64,000 bases of DNA from Eremophila alpestris peregrina. Its lineage: Eukaryota; Chordata; Aves; Passeriformes; Alaudidae. Of the stretch, positions 54,350 to 64,000 are shown in pieces. The notes beneath the pieces are model-generated. The model had not been told where the DNA came from. It searched no databases and was given only the letters and a program-made list of their open reading frames with translations. The translations under genes were made by a program, and so were the position numbers. Every line of letters starts with the position of its first letter. The stretch's first letter is position 1. Location of the stretch: assembly GCA_009792885.1 (NCBI GenBank), contig WMCF01000067.1, positions 2,358,279-2,422,278 on the forward strand, written 5' to 3'.

Positions 54350-54992
54350 CTGGAGCCACAGGGAGAGCGAGTGAGGAAACCAGGCCAGGCCCTCTCCCAC
54401 CACAGCCCTCGCCCCCAACGGCCATGGATCCCATCTCCATCACCACATCCTTGGGAAAGGCTGGGATGGAGGGGATGTGCCCAACCCATGAGGAGCCATC
54501 TCCATCACTGGATTCTCATGAAGGGCTGGGACAGAGGAGATGTGTCCACCCCATGAGGATGAATCTCCATCACTGGATTCTTGTAAAGAATTGGGATGGG
54601 GGGGGTGTGTCCATCCCATAAGAACCCATCTCCATCACTGGATTCTCGGGAAGGGCTGGGATGGAGGGAATGTATCCATCCCATAAGAACCCATCTCCAT
54701 CACTGAATTCTTGGGAAAGGCTGGGATGGAGGGAATGTGCCCAACCCATGAGGATCCCATTTGCATCCCCACATCCTCACGAAAGGCTGGGATGAAGGGG
54801 GGTGTCCATCCCATGAGCACCCATCTCCATCCCCACATCCTTGGGAAGGGCTGGAGCAGAGGGAATGTCCAAGCTGAGCACAGCAGCAGGACCAAGCCTG
54901 GCTGGATGAGATCAGCAGATCCAGAGGGTTTTTCCAAGGGCCCCACCATGTCCCAATCCATGCAGACCCACACAGGGCCCCACAGCACCTAC
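54350..54992 (-). other. KSR2: KSR2 intron filled by a minisatellite
   Basis: A 643-bp intron between two pseudokinase exons, with donor TCG|GTAGGT and acceptor GGCTCCAG. About 70% of its length is the 65-bp tandem repeat listed next. Confidence 0.92.
54431..54880. repeat. Minisatellite, about 7 units of 65 bp, in a KSR2 intron
   Basis: Units begin near 54431, 54496, 54561, 54626, 54691, 54756 and 54821, a period of 65 bp. The core is CCATCTCCATCACTGGATTC, then TTGGGAAAGGCTGGGATGGA and GGGAATGTGTCCATCCCATG. Units vary mainly at the CACTGGATTC or CCCACATCC part. Confidence 0.95.
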
Positions 54993-55122
54993 CGAGATCT
55001 CCTTGCCCATCCCGATCTGGCTGAGGTTGGGCTTCATCCCTCTTCCCACCTGCCAGATTATTGCCTCCGCCGGCTGCGTCTTGAAGGGCCATTCCCGGGC
55101 GTGCAGCTCGTACCAGATGGTG
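54993..55122 (-). CDS. KSR2: KSR2 pseudokinase exon (C-lobe, TIWYELHAREWPF segment)
   Basis: On the minus strand an acceptor TCCCAACAG is followed by 130 nt and donor TCG|GTAGGT. The first base completes a Gly codon split with the previous exon. The 43 codons that follow read TIWYELHAREWPFKTQPAEA, then IIWQVGRGMKPNLSQIGMGK and EIS. This is the kinase C-lobe between helix F and helix H. TIWYELHAREWPFK matches the KSR family, in which TxWYEL... corresponds to the helix F region after the DVFALG motif. The exon ends in phase 0, as needed for the next exon. One or two residues (VGRG) differ from mammalian KSR2 as I recall it. Confidence 0.97.
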
Positions 55123-57345
55123 CTGTTGGGAGACACTGGGAATTAGAGATGGAGCAGCCAGCAGGGATTCAGGGTGGGGAGGTGTCCGGGCACTGCACCC
55201 ACATCCAACGTCTCTCCCTGCTCCAGAACCACCTCATCCAGGAGATGCTTCATTCCAGGTGACACCAGGGGTGCTCAGCCCTCGTTACAGAGGAAGGAGT
55301 TCAATCTGGAGTGAGCCCTGATTCCCACCAGGGGAGATCCCAACCCGTGGGAAGGAGGACAGAGGATGATGGAGGCCCAGGCAGAGCCATCCTGTGACAT
55401 CAAGTGGGAATGTCCCACCCGGATGCAACAGCACTGCCCATGGAGCAGCTGAAGAGGGAATAGTGGGGATCCAGCTGCCACCATTCCAGCAGAATTCTGG
55501 GAAGGGATGAGCCCAAGAATTCACTTTCACTCCAGCCTTTCCCTTTTTCTCCTACAAAAAGCTCTTCAAGCTCCAGAAATCCATCCAAGCCATGCCATGA
55601 ACCATCCCAGGTGTCCTCACCAGGTGATGGCCACGTGAAGCCCCGGCCATCTGCTCCTGCTCATGGCAAAGCCAAGCCCTCTTTTCCGTGAGGAATCCCA
55701 AATCCAAGGGAATATCCCAAAACAAGGGCATCACCAATGGAACTGCTGGGCACCCCTGCAGTTTTGCCGCCCCCGCTACTGCCTGGAAGTTTTGCATCAT
55801 CATTTTCTGGCACCCGGAGCCTGGATGAGCCTGGATTCCCACATTGTCCAAGGCAAATTCCCTGGACCTGCTTTTCCCTCCCAGGGATGCCCTCGTGACC
55901 AAAGTATCAGAACCCAGGGTTACAATGACATCAGGGTGGAAAAATCTGCTCCCTTATTTTGGGAATTGGAATTCCTCTTATTTTCCGCAGTTTGGCTGGA
56001 AATCTCAAAAAAAAAAAAAAATTGGATAATGGGAGAATTATGTGGGTGCAGAGGAATGGAGGGCTTGGAGAGAAGCAGATCCTGTGGGCACAGCACAAAA
56101 TCCTCAGGAGGAGAATCCAAACACCCTCAGATTGGATTTAACACATCCAAGGCATTAATTCCAGTTTCTCACTGGGAGTTTTTGTCATCTTTAAAAGATC
56201 TTTTTCTCTTGCTGTCCCTGATCTCAAAATCCCTGCAGGGAAGCAACCCCTCCGGGTCACCCCTGAGTCCCCTGGGCTTGGTGGAGAGCAGCAGAAACAA
56301 GAAAGAGGGAAAATATGGGGAAACCTTTCCATCTTTTCAGGAAACTCACGCTTTCCATAAGGGCAGAGCTCACACTTGAGGAAAAAAAAGGGAAAATTAC
56401 GTCTCCCCACCCACTCTCACTTAGTTGGATGCGATCCTTTAATTACCTCTTTATTTCTGTGCTGAAGTTGTACCTCGGGGAGGGCAAAAATAAAAAAAGA
56501 GCCAGACCCTTCCAGCTGTAATTACGGCGGGTTTGATGGGAATATTGCCTTGGATAACGGGCCCACGCTCCCTAATCCCACAGCCTTTGAGGTATCCATG
56601 AGAAAATTAATCCTGTGGGTAAAATCTGCATCCGCCTCGGGAGGGGTTTAGTGAGGTGGAATTGGGCTCGTGACCTCAGGGAGGTTTGTGGGCAGAAAAA
56701 GGGCAGGAGGAATGAGCTGGTTTGCTGAGGAAAACTTAGGAATTCTCGTTTTCTTGTCTTTTGGCAACCCCTCGTAGAGCTGGCACTACCATCAGCTCCC
56801 TGCAGTGGCTGGAGGGGGGAATTGGGGTGTCCAGGGGCTTCAGAGCTGTGTCCCCAACCTTTGGCATCCCCATCCATCATCTGAGCACCTCCTCATCAGT
56901 TCCCACCCCAGGAGGATGCAGGGGAGAGATTACACCAGGCTGGCATTCCCAGGACACTCTGGATCCCATTGCCTGGAGCCACCCTGGCCCATGGCCAAAA
57001 TGGCAGGACTTGGTCATTTGGGGAGAATTGAGCTGTGCAGGGGCTCCCAGACCTCGCCCCCTGCACCCCCAGGCTGGCATCCTCAGGATACTCTGGATCC
57101 CATTACCCAGAGCCAGTCTGGTCTAAACCAGGAGGATTTGGTGATTTAGGGATGGTCACACTCAAACATTCTCAAAGCAGGAAGGTTCATCCAGCCCAGC
57201 AACGGGAATTCCATCTGGCAGTATCCCCTTGGATTCGGGGCAAGCCAACGGCATCCTCATCCCCTGCTGAGCCCAGAGCAGCTCCCACCTGACCCAACCA
57301 CTCCAATTCCCTGCTCCCATCCCCTCCCGGTGCCCCGGGACTCAC
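55123..57345 (-). other. KSR2: KSR2 intron, about 2.2 kb
   Basis: Between donor CTGGG|GTGAGT and acceptor CAACAG. It contains a poly(A) run at about 56008-56022 on the plus strand, an AT-rich stretch at 56.4-56.6 kb that could be conserved, and the diverged duplication at 56.9 kb. No other exon was recognised. Confidence 0.9.
56934..57145. repeat. Diverged direct duplication of about 134 bp
   Basis: AGGCTGGCATTCCCAGGACA with CTCTGGATCCCATTGC recurs about 134 bp later as AGGCTGGCATCCTCAGGATA with CTCTGGATCCCATTAC, and both are followed by a similar GGACTTGGTCATTTGGG or GGATTTGGTGATTTAGG. It is intronic and likely old. Confidence 0.8.
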
Positions 57346-57477
57346 CCCAGGGCAAAGACATCCGAGTGCTTGGAGAAGGGCAGCTTGTCCTCCTCGGTGT
57401 CGGGAGAGAGCTGCCGGATGATCTCGGGAGCCAGGTGGCACAGCCAGCCGTTCTGGATGCGCAGCTTGTTCTCCCTC
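57346..57477 (-). CDS. KSR2: KSR2 pseudokinase exon (activation segment region)
   Basis: On the minus strand an acceptor CCCGGCAG is followed by 132 nt and donor CTGGG|GTGAGT. The first base completes an Arg codon; then come RENKLRIQNGWLCHLAPEII and RQLSPDTEEDKLPFSKHSDV, then FAL and a split Gly. LAPEII is the APE motif at the end of the activation segment, and SDVFALG is the conserved SDV(Y/F)xxG of helix F. The length and segments match mammalian KSR2 closely, with Asn where I recall Asp in REDKL. KSR scaffolds bind MEK mainly through the C-lobe and activation-segment face, so conservation here is expected. Confidence 0.97.
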
Positions 57478-60400
57478 CTGCCGGGACACAGAGCCGTGGG
57501 TGGCCCTGGGGACAGCACCACCACACTCCCAGGGAGCAGCCCCCACCTTCCCATTCTCTTCCCAAGGTTTTTAAACCCTGGTTTTTCCCTCGTCATCCTG
57601 GCAAAGTTTTAGCCCTGCTCTGAGAAATGTCCCTGCCAGGCAGCAGGACAAAATTGGGGCACAGGATGGTGCTTAAAGGGAACTTTGGCTCTTCCAGGCT
57701 GATGATGGAGGTTTAGGGTCTGCTGTGGCTCCTGCTGTGCCCTTTGCACCAAAACCCCTTAAGGGATTCAGGGGCAAAGTGGGGATAAATTCCCCCAGCA
57801 GCCCCACTGTGGCTGGAGCAGGAATTTGGACCAGGAACCACAAAGTGCCTCTTCTGAGCAAAGCCATCCTAAAGAAACAGCTTGGGAACTGGAGTTTTCA
57901 GATGTTTGGCCCCAAAACAGCCCCTCCAAGTCCAAGCCTCCAATGGCATCTCCCATGGGAGCAGCCTGGCTTTATAAAAACCCCTCATTTCACCTCATCT
58001 GTCCTTCCTCCATCTTCCCAGGCTCCCCTGCTTGGGATAAACACGTTGGAATCCTTTGGCCAACGGCTGAGGATGACATTGGTGACTTCTCCATCCTTTA
58101 CATCCCCCAGCAGGCACATGGGATACACTGCTGACTTCAAAATCCCTGGATCATCAGCACCTGAAGCAGCTCCATCGTGTGTCTGAGCCCAAGTTCAGCA
58201 GCAGGAGATGGGCTGCCACATCACGATGGGCTGGAGAAGGAAGAGCCTGCTCGCTCCTGCCAGGAATTTCTCCCTGTTTGTGCTTGGAACCCTCCCAACG
58301 ATGGGGATGAACAGGGATAAGGGATGACTGTGGGGTGATCTGTCCTCCTCAATGACAGTGTGTGGCCAAAATCCTACAGGACACCATCCAGGGATGGGGT
58401 CCCACCTCAAAGCTGACTCGGAATCCCAGAATGGCACAATCTGGATCCTCCTGTCTGCAGAGTCATTCCCATTCCCAGTCACAGCTCTGGCAGTGACCAG
58501 AGGGACCTGTTCCCTAGGGAAGGACACTGCCACTCCCAGGAGTCACTGATGAAGCCTCCCTGTCCCCTCTGGGGTGTCGATGGCCCCTCTCCACCTGCTG
58601 GAATCTCAATCAGCGGCTCTGGCTTGGCTCGGACCCTCAGGAACAGCAGGAAAAGCACTTTGGCACAGGGGGGAGGCTTTCAGCTGCCCAGCCACCTCCC
58701 CCCACCCTCCAGCTCTTAATTACAAACTTGCATTAAGCACCTGGGCAATTAAAAAGGCTTGGGCTCGCTCGTCCTTCCCTGTGCCTGCGTCTCCCTCCCG
58801 GGAAGCAGCGGGATGTGGTGGGAGCACCTGGATCTGCTCCAGCACCCTCAGCAAGGCTGGCTTTGCTCCTGGGGCTTTTGTTGCTGCTCACTGAAGTGGC
58901 TCAGGGCTGTGACATTCCACAGGCAGCCTCGGGATGCTCCAGGGACTGGATTGGGATGCACAGCTCAACCCTGGCAAAGCTTCCATGGGTTATGAGCTCC
59001 CAGCAATGAGGGCTGGGCTTTCATGGGATCCCAGAAGGGGCTCAGTTACAGAAATTTGAGGGTTTGTGACCAAAGTTCACCTGACTTCACACCCACACCC
59101 AGCTGAGCATCTTCCCAGCCACCCCCAGGGCAAAAGCAGGAGCAGAAGAGCTCCTCAGCCTCCTCAAGACTCACCCCAGGTTCCTCCTAATTCCAGAGCA
59201 GCCCCACTGAGCCCAAGCACATTTAATTCAAGGAGGAATAAATCTGATTTCAGCAGGATGAGACCCCAAGACACCAAATGTCTGCAGGAAGTGTTTTGAC
59301 TCCAGCTGAAACCAGCTGAAGAAATGTCACCATCCTTAACCTGACCTCCAAAATTTTGTTTCCTTCCCAAGAGATGTTTTTCCAAGCCTCTAAGGACCCA
59401 AAATTGGGGTTTATCTTCAGTCTCTATCTGAGAGACACCAAAACCAGCAAAAACCCACCCTGAAAAGGGAGATCAGACCTGCAGACACTTCCTGTTCCAA
59501 AATTCATAGTGGCCCTGGATCCCTGATCTTCTCCCAGCTCTCCTCCAGCAGAAAACACGTGCTACCAGCAGCCCAGGGCACAAATTTTCTCATTTTCTCC
59601 ATTTCCCCAGCAAAACCCTGCTCGTTTCTATCCAGCCTTGCTTTCCTGGCCATCCTTCCTCTCCTGAGTCATCTCCTGGATTCCAACCCCACAAGGGACA
59701 TCCCAATCTTGGGCAGAGGTGGCCACACATTGGCCACCTCATCACAAACCCCATCCCCCCATCTGTCATTCCATCTCTGGAGCATCCCTGACCTTCACAG
59801 CAAAGATTCCCGGCAAAACTTGGCCAGTGTTGCCCAAATCCTCATTCCCTGCTGGAATGAGCTGTCCCTTCCTCCTGGCAGGCTCTGAATCCCAAAGCCC
59901 CCACCCAGCTGCCGAACCAGAGGCAAACCCCACTCTGCCACAGCAGGAGATCCTGATTTCCTGGCCTTCCAAAGTTTTTTGGCCAACTTTGTGCTAAAAT
60001 ACATTGATATTTATCCAGGCAGGGTGGAAAATCTGGGAGTGCATGGAGTGGGATGGAGAGAGGTGGCCGCTGCCATATCCTCTAATCCTTTGAACTCATC
60101 CCTGGGAAGTTGGGAAAAAACCATCATTTCCAAGAGGCTTTTTATCTCCTGAGCACCTTTGCCATGGAGATGGAAGGAGCAGGAGGAAACTGCCCAAGCC
60201 TGGCCTGTGCTGCTCCCAACACAAAGGGTTTAGTGGGAAAGGTGGGAAAAGTCAGCAACGTTCTTATTCCCCACGTTAAAAAACCAGAAAATATCATCTC
60301 TGTTCTTCCTTCCCCACTTCTGTTTCCTTTTTTCACCCCAGCTTTGCTTTTCCTCCTTTCCACAGCTGCTGGAACACTTTCCCCTGTCATTCCTACAGCT

Positions 60401-61033
60401 GGAAAACCTCCCAAAGCATAGGGAAAATAAATTTAATATGGAACATTTACCAAAACCTCCAGATTTAAACCCTCCGAGACCCCAAAATGTCACAATGTTG
60501 TGACAGTCCCAAGCCTGGCTCTCATTTTCCGTGTCTTGCTCCATGCCCAGCACAGACACCATGGCCAGATGTCTGTAATTCCCAAAATGTCACCGGAGTG
60601 GGGACAGCACAGGGATGGCATCACTCAATCCAGGCAGGAGATGAAGCAGATGCCAGGGAATTATAAGAATGAAAATGGAAAAGCCAAGGAATGAACCAGC
60701 CCTGCTGCCACAGGAGCATCTCCTGGGTGGCCGCAGGGTGGTTTGGCCTTGGAAATGATGCATCCCATGGGAAGAGGTTCATCCAAGAGGCACAATCTGC
60801 TTCTCTGAACCAAAATTCCTAAGATTCAACACGGCATCGTGTTCCTTCCTACAGATCAAAACCAACTCCCTTCAACCAGAGCAACCCCATGACACACAAA
60901 GGCCTCTTGAACTCCTCTCTGCCGAGGCTGGGGACACTGAAAGGCACTCGGAGAGGGATTTTGTTGGGGTCTTTCCCCATGTTCCCAGGTTTAGGGCACA
61001 GGGAGGAACTCCAGCATGTCCATGGCCTCCTAC
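57478..61033 (-). other. KSR2: KSR2 intron, about 3.6 kb
   Basis: Between donor GGCAG|GTAGGA and acceptor CCCGGCAG. No additional exon, repeat family or RNA gene was recognised. The sequence is ordinary and moderately GC-rich. Confidence 0.88.
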
Positions 61034-61167
61034 CTGCCCGCCTGGAGAACCCCGGAGATGCTGAAGAGCCCGAAGTCGGTGATCACCACCTTCCCATTGT
61101 CGTAGAAGACGTTCTTGGACTTGAGGTCCTTGTGGAGGATGCCCTTGGCATGCAGGTATCCCATTCC
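61034..61167 (-). CDS. KSR2: KSR2 pseudokinase exon (catalytic loop and DFG)
   Basis: On the minus strand an acceptor TTCCATCCCAG is followed by 134 nt and donor GGCAG|GTAGGA. It encodes GMGYLHAKGILHKDLKSKNV, then FYDNGKVVITDFGLFSISGV and LQAG, plus two bases of Arg. The catalytic loop reads HKDLKSKN: the HRD arginine is Lys, a KSR family trait, while the Asp, the loop Lys and the Asn are kept. The metal-binding DFG is intact. Loss of normal activity in KSR proteins is mainly attributed to the beta-3 lysine region, which lies in an exon beyond the window. The exon starts in phase 0; the preceding exon should end with residues like QEIVK. Confidence 0.98.
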
Positions 61168-64000
61168 CTGGGATGGAACAGAGAGGGGAAAACACCCCAA
61201 AGTTACAAAAGCAGCACAAAGGGACGGGGTAAGAGTGGCGGCATTCCCATGGGATGGGGTAAGAGTGGCGGCATTGCCATGGGATGCTGGCAGCATCCAT
61301 GAGCCACCACGGCACATCCAAGCTGGGCCACGTCCCCAAAGGGCCCTGCAGGAAGGGAAAGTGTCTGAAGGGGTCCCCGGTTTGGGATGGGCTCCTGGAG
61401 GGAGCTGGGATTGTGGTGTGGGTGTCCCAGCTGCCACGGCGCCCACTCATCTTCCTGATTAATTGATTCCGCAGGAAAAATCAGCTCCAAACCCACCCGG
61501 CAGCCGCTTCCCCGGAATCCTCTGCTGGGAAATGGATGGTGATGATGTTTTTGCCTCCGCTTTTTTGGGGGGCTGGGAGAGGAGGGTAATAAGTCACTGC
61601 TCTGCATCGCCCTGGCGGAGCCGTCGGCGCTTCCGAAGGCCCCATCCGCCTGGAAACGGGTGCCTCGCAGGAGTCCTGCCTTAATTCCTTTCCCCCAGGA
61701 AAAACCGCTCGGCGGTTAATTAAAATTAGTGCTAATGAGGCACAAAAAGGCCATGGGTGGGAAATCCAAACTCTCCTGTTTAGCATCGGCAAATCAAGCA
61801 GACTGCTGGCAGCTCCGTGCGGCGGATGTTCTGCTCCGCGGGATAATTCTGGGAATGGGGAGGGGGATAAAACACATTTATCCCAACTTCAGCAGGGATT
61901 TTGATGATGTCCCACTTTTCACTCTCCTAAGCAGACTTAGGGAAAACTTGATCTGCAGGATGCTGCTGAAGGATCAATGCCCAACAGGCCGGCAAACTGT
62001 TGATTAAGAGGGAATATTGGTTGTCTGTCACTGGAAAAGGGGGATTTATTAACTGGAATTCCATGGGGATCCATCCATCATGAGCCTCATCTTTTCATCT
62101 ATCATCATTAACCATGCAGGCTGTGAGAGAAAAAATTATATTTAAGCTGGCGGCTGATGTGGAGCCAGAAGACTGAATCCAAATTCCACCATCTGGAAAA
62201 AGTGGGAAAACAAATGGAAAAACACCCCGACCCAGCAAGATATGGGGGTTTCACTGCACCCCACAGGGAGCAAATCCTAAAGAGCTCCTGCCAAAGGATG
62301 CTGGAGGAAGGAAAGGATTTGGGGCTGGATGCCAGGACCATTCCAGGCACCAGGATTAATTAGGGGTCTCCAGTTCCCAGCACATGAAATAATGATGAGG
62401 TTTAAAAACTGGCTTTCAAATGTCACTGTCACCTCCAGGAAGTGCCGGGGTGGAGCAAGGAACAACATTCCAATGTTTCCCTGGCCAGGTGCATGCAGGG
62501 CCCGGAGCATCCATGGATGAGCCCCAGTGCCACAGGAATGCTCTGCAGCCCTTCCCATTGTTTGAGGGTGACGAGATCCCAGAGCAGCATCAAGACTTGC
62601 TCCCACATCCAGTGGTGAGCTCATCTCCATGGAATCATCAAACACAGCCCAGCCTTTGCTGAAGGAATTGCAAAAAACCCCAATCCCTCACCTCGCTCCA
62701 TGCAGATCCCACTGCAAATTCCAGCCCTGCCACCTCAGCCCCTGGGATGATCCGTGAGGAAACACTCGGGGCCCAGCAATGCCTTAATTTGCTCGGCTGT
62801 GTGAAAAGCCAGCTCCCTCTGCCGGCACCGCTCCCGGGATAAATCCTCCTTCCCCTCCCGAGGATCTCGGGATAACCTTGCACCCACTAATCCAATGAGC
62901 TGAGCAGCTCTCCTGCCACATTCCAGGACTCAAAGGATAAAACCAAACAACTGCCGTGACTGCGCAGCAAATCCAAAGCCTCCGGACAATGCAGCTCCAA
63001 GCCCACCCAAACCAAGGTGTTCGGATTTCCCTTCTCTTCCCAACACCTGCCACTGCCACCAAAACATCTCCTGGAGGTCGGTGGGGAAAGATGGGAAGGC
63101 TGGGAAGCTGCTCCTCAGCAGGAATGGGCCACGTGGTTGGGTCATGGCGTTGTGGCAGGGCTGGATTTCTCCAGGAATTCCCTTTGGTGCACGGGGAGAG
63201 CCTTTGGAGCCCTGCTAATTCCTCCAGGGATCTGGGGTGGATACAAAGTCCCTCTGCCTCTCAACACCACAGAGATGGAGGTTTCCAACCTGTTCCTAAC
63301 AGGCACCAGCTGCAGAAAACAAGGATCTCAGCCTCATCCTGGAAACCTGCATGGAGCAGTGAGCCCACCCAGGGAAAGGGGCTGAACTGAGCCGTTCTTC
63401 CCGCTGGGAACATCTGCAAGGCAAAAGCCCTGAGAACAAAAAGGGGGGGAAATACAGGGCTAAACTGTGATGCTTCAAGTGTTTGCTCAGCGGGAAAAAT
63501 CCTTGTCTAAAAGGTGGAAAACATGGATCAGAAGTAGGAATTAAGAGGGGAGAGGCTCTGGGCTGCCTCAGGCACCCCCAGCTCAGGCTCTGAGGTAGGA
63601 AAAGGTTCAGGCTGTTTTCACCTGTCAGCTCCTGCCTGGAGAACTGAAGGAATTTAAACTTAAAAGTTAAAACTGCGTCTAAATAAACACAAAATAGGCA
63701 ATTTAATAAGACACAGCCAAAGCACCATCCAGGATATATTGCTGAACAGATTCTGCTTTTAACCTTGGATATTTAAGGGGGGGCTCAGATCTGCCAGAAA
63801 ACCTGATTTTGTGTTGTTTTCCTGCAGTTAAATGTGGGATCAGCTCCAGGTTCGGGCTGCAGGATGGAGGCGTTGGCTGACCTTGGGCAGTGCCACAGCT
63901 CCCATGGCAGAGCATGTGCCAAATGTTTTTGGTGATAAATATGTTTGGAATCACAGCACAGCCTCACTCGGACAGCTCAACACCTCAGAGCTGCTGCTGA
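61168..64000 (-). other. KSR2: KSR2 intron, 3' part, continuing beyond the window
   Basis: I searched the minus strand for the upstream exon encoding the N-lobe end (LDVNKTRQIAQEIVK-type) and did not find it, so it lies past 64000. The stretch contains a 33-bp duplication at 61.2 kb, and AT-rich parts at 61.69-61.74 and 61.87-62.30 kb that might be conserved non-coding DNA. No other gene was seen. Confidence 0.85.
61222..61288. repeat. Two-copy 33-bp tandem repeat
   Basis: GGGGTAAGAGTGGCGGCATT followed by CCCATGGGAT occurs twice in a row with one base changed. It lies 55 bp upstream of the KSR2 exon acceptor on the minus strand. Confidence 0.93.

Noticed and set aside
61168..64000. Search for the preceding KSR2 exon (end of the kinase N-lobe).
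   Set aside because: No minus-strand segment resembling the expected QIAQEIVK end with a phase-0 donor was found, so the exon is placed beyond the window.
1..64000. tRNA, rRNA, snRNA or microRNA genes.
   Set aside because: I saw no A-box/B-box pair with cloverleaf, no rRNA-like sequence and no convincing long hairpin outside repeats. Covariance-model scans would be needed to exclude small ones.

Overview
The window is vertebrate nuclear DNA, most likely avian and probably passerine. It has spliced coding exons of two vertebrate genes, many short 5'-truncated CR1 LINE 3' ends (the typical bird interspersed repeat), GC-rich intergenic DNA with CpG islands, and many minisatellites. Nothing prokaryotic or phage-like is present. 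All recognised genes lie on the minus strand, so transcription runs from high to low coordinates. The order KSR2 then NOS1, both in the same orientation, matches the gene order I know from human 12q24.

NOS1 (neuronal nitric oxide synthase) occupies the left part. The large first coding exon (11608-12323) encodes the start methionine, the PDZ domain and the beta-finger. The next coding exon (2553-2679) is joined to it by a phase-compatible intron of about 8.9 kb. Later exons lie to the left of base 1. Upstream of the start codon is a CpG island (about 20.85-22.46 kb) with a minus-strand TATA box and a good splice donor; it is the best candidate in the window for a NOS1 promoter and non-coding first exon. 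Two more CpG-rich blocks (39.7-40.3 and 44.7-45.7 kb) are unassigned.

The middle (about 22.5-48 kb) has no coding gene that I can support. It holds CR1 fragments, one complete solo LTR further left at 16.4-16.8 kb, two assembly gaps inside tandem repeats (31608-32088 and 46416-46963), several minisatellites, probable conserved non-coding stretches, and a large inverted repeat (about 42.30-44.12 kb) whose arms each combine a GGAATTC-rich array with about 270 bp of near-identical sequence.

KSR2 (kinase suppressor of Ras 2) occupies the right part. Four consecutive exons encode the C-terminal half of the pseudokinase domain (61034-61167, 57346-57477, 54993-55122, 54216-54349), with every splice phase consistent. 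A probable terminal exon with the last codons, 3' UTR and polyadenylation signal lies at about 47960-48558. The rest of KSR2 lies beyond 64000.

No previously undescribed protein system is visible. The observations most worth a second look are the inverted repeat, the stop codon embedded in the donor of the last KSR2 intron, the tandem repeats (two of them unassembled), the solo LTR, and the unassigned CpG islands.
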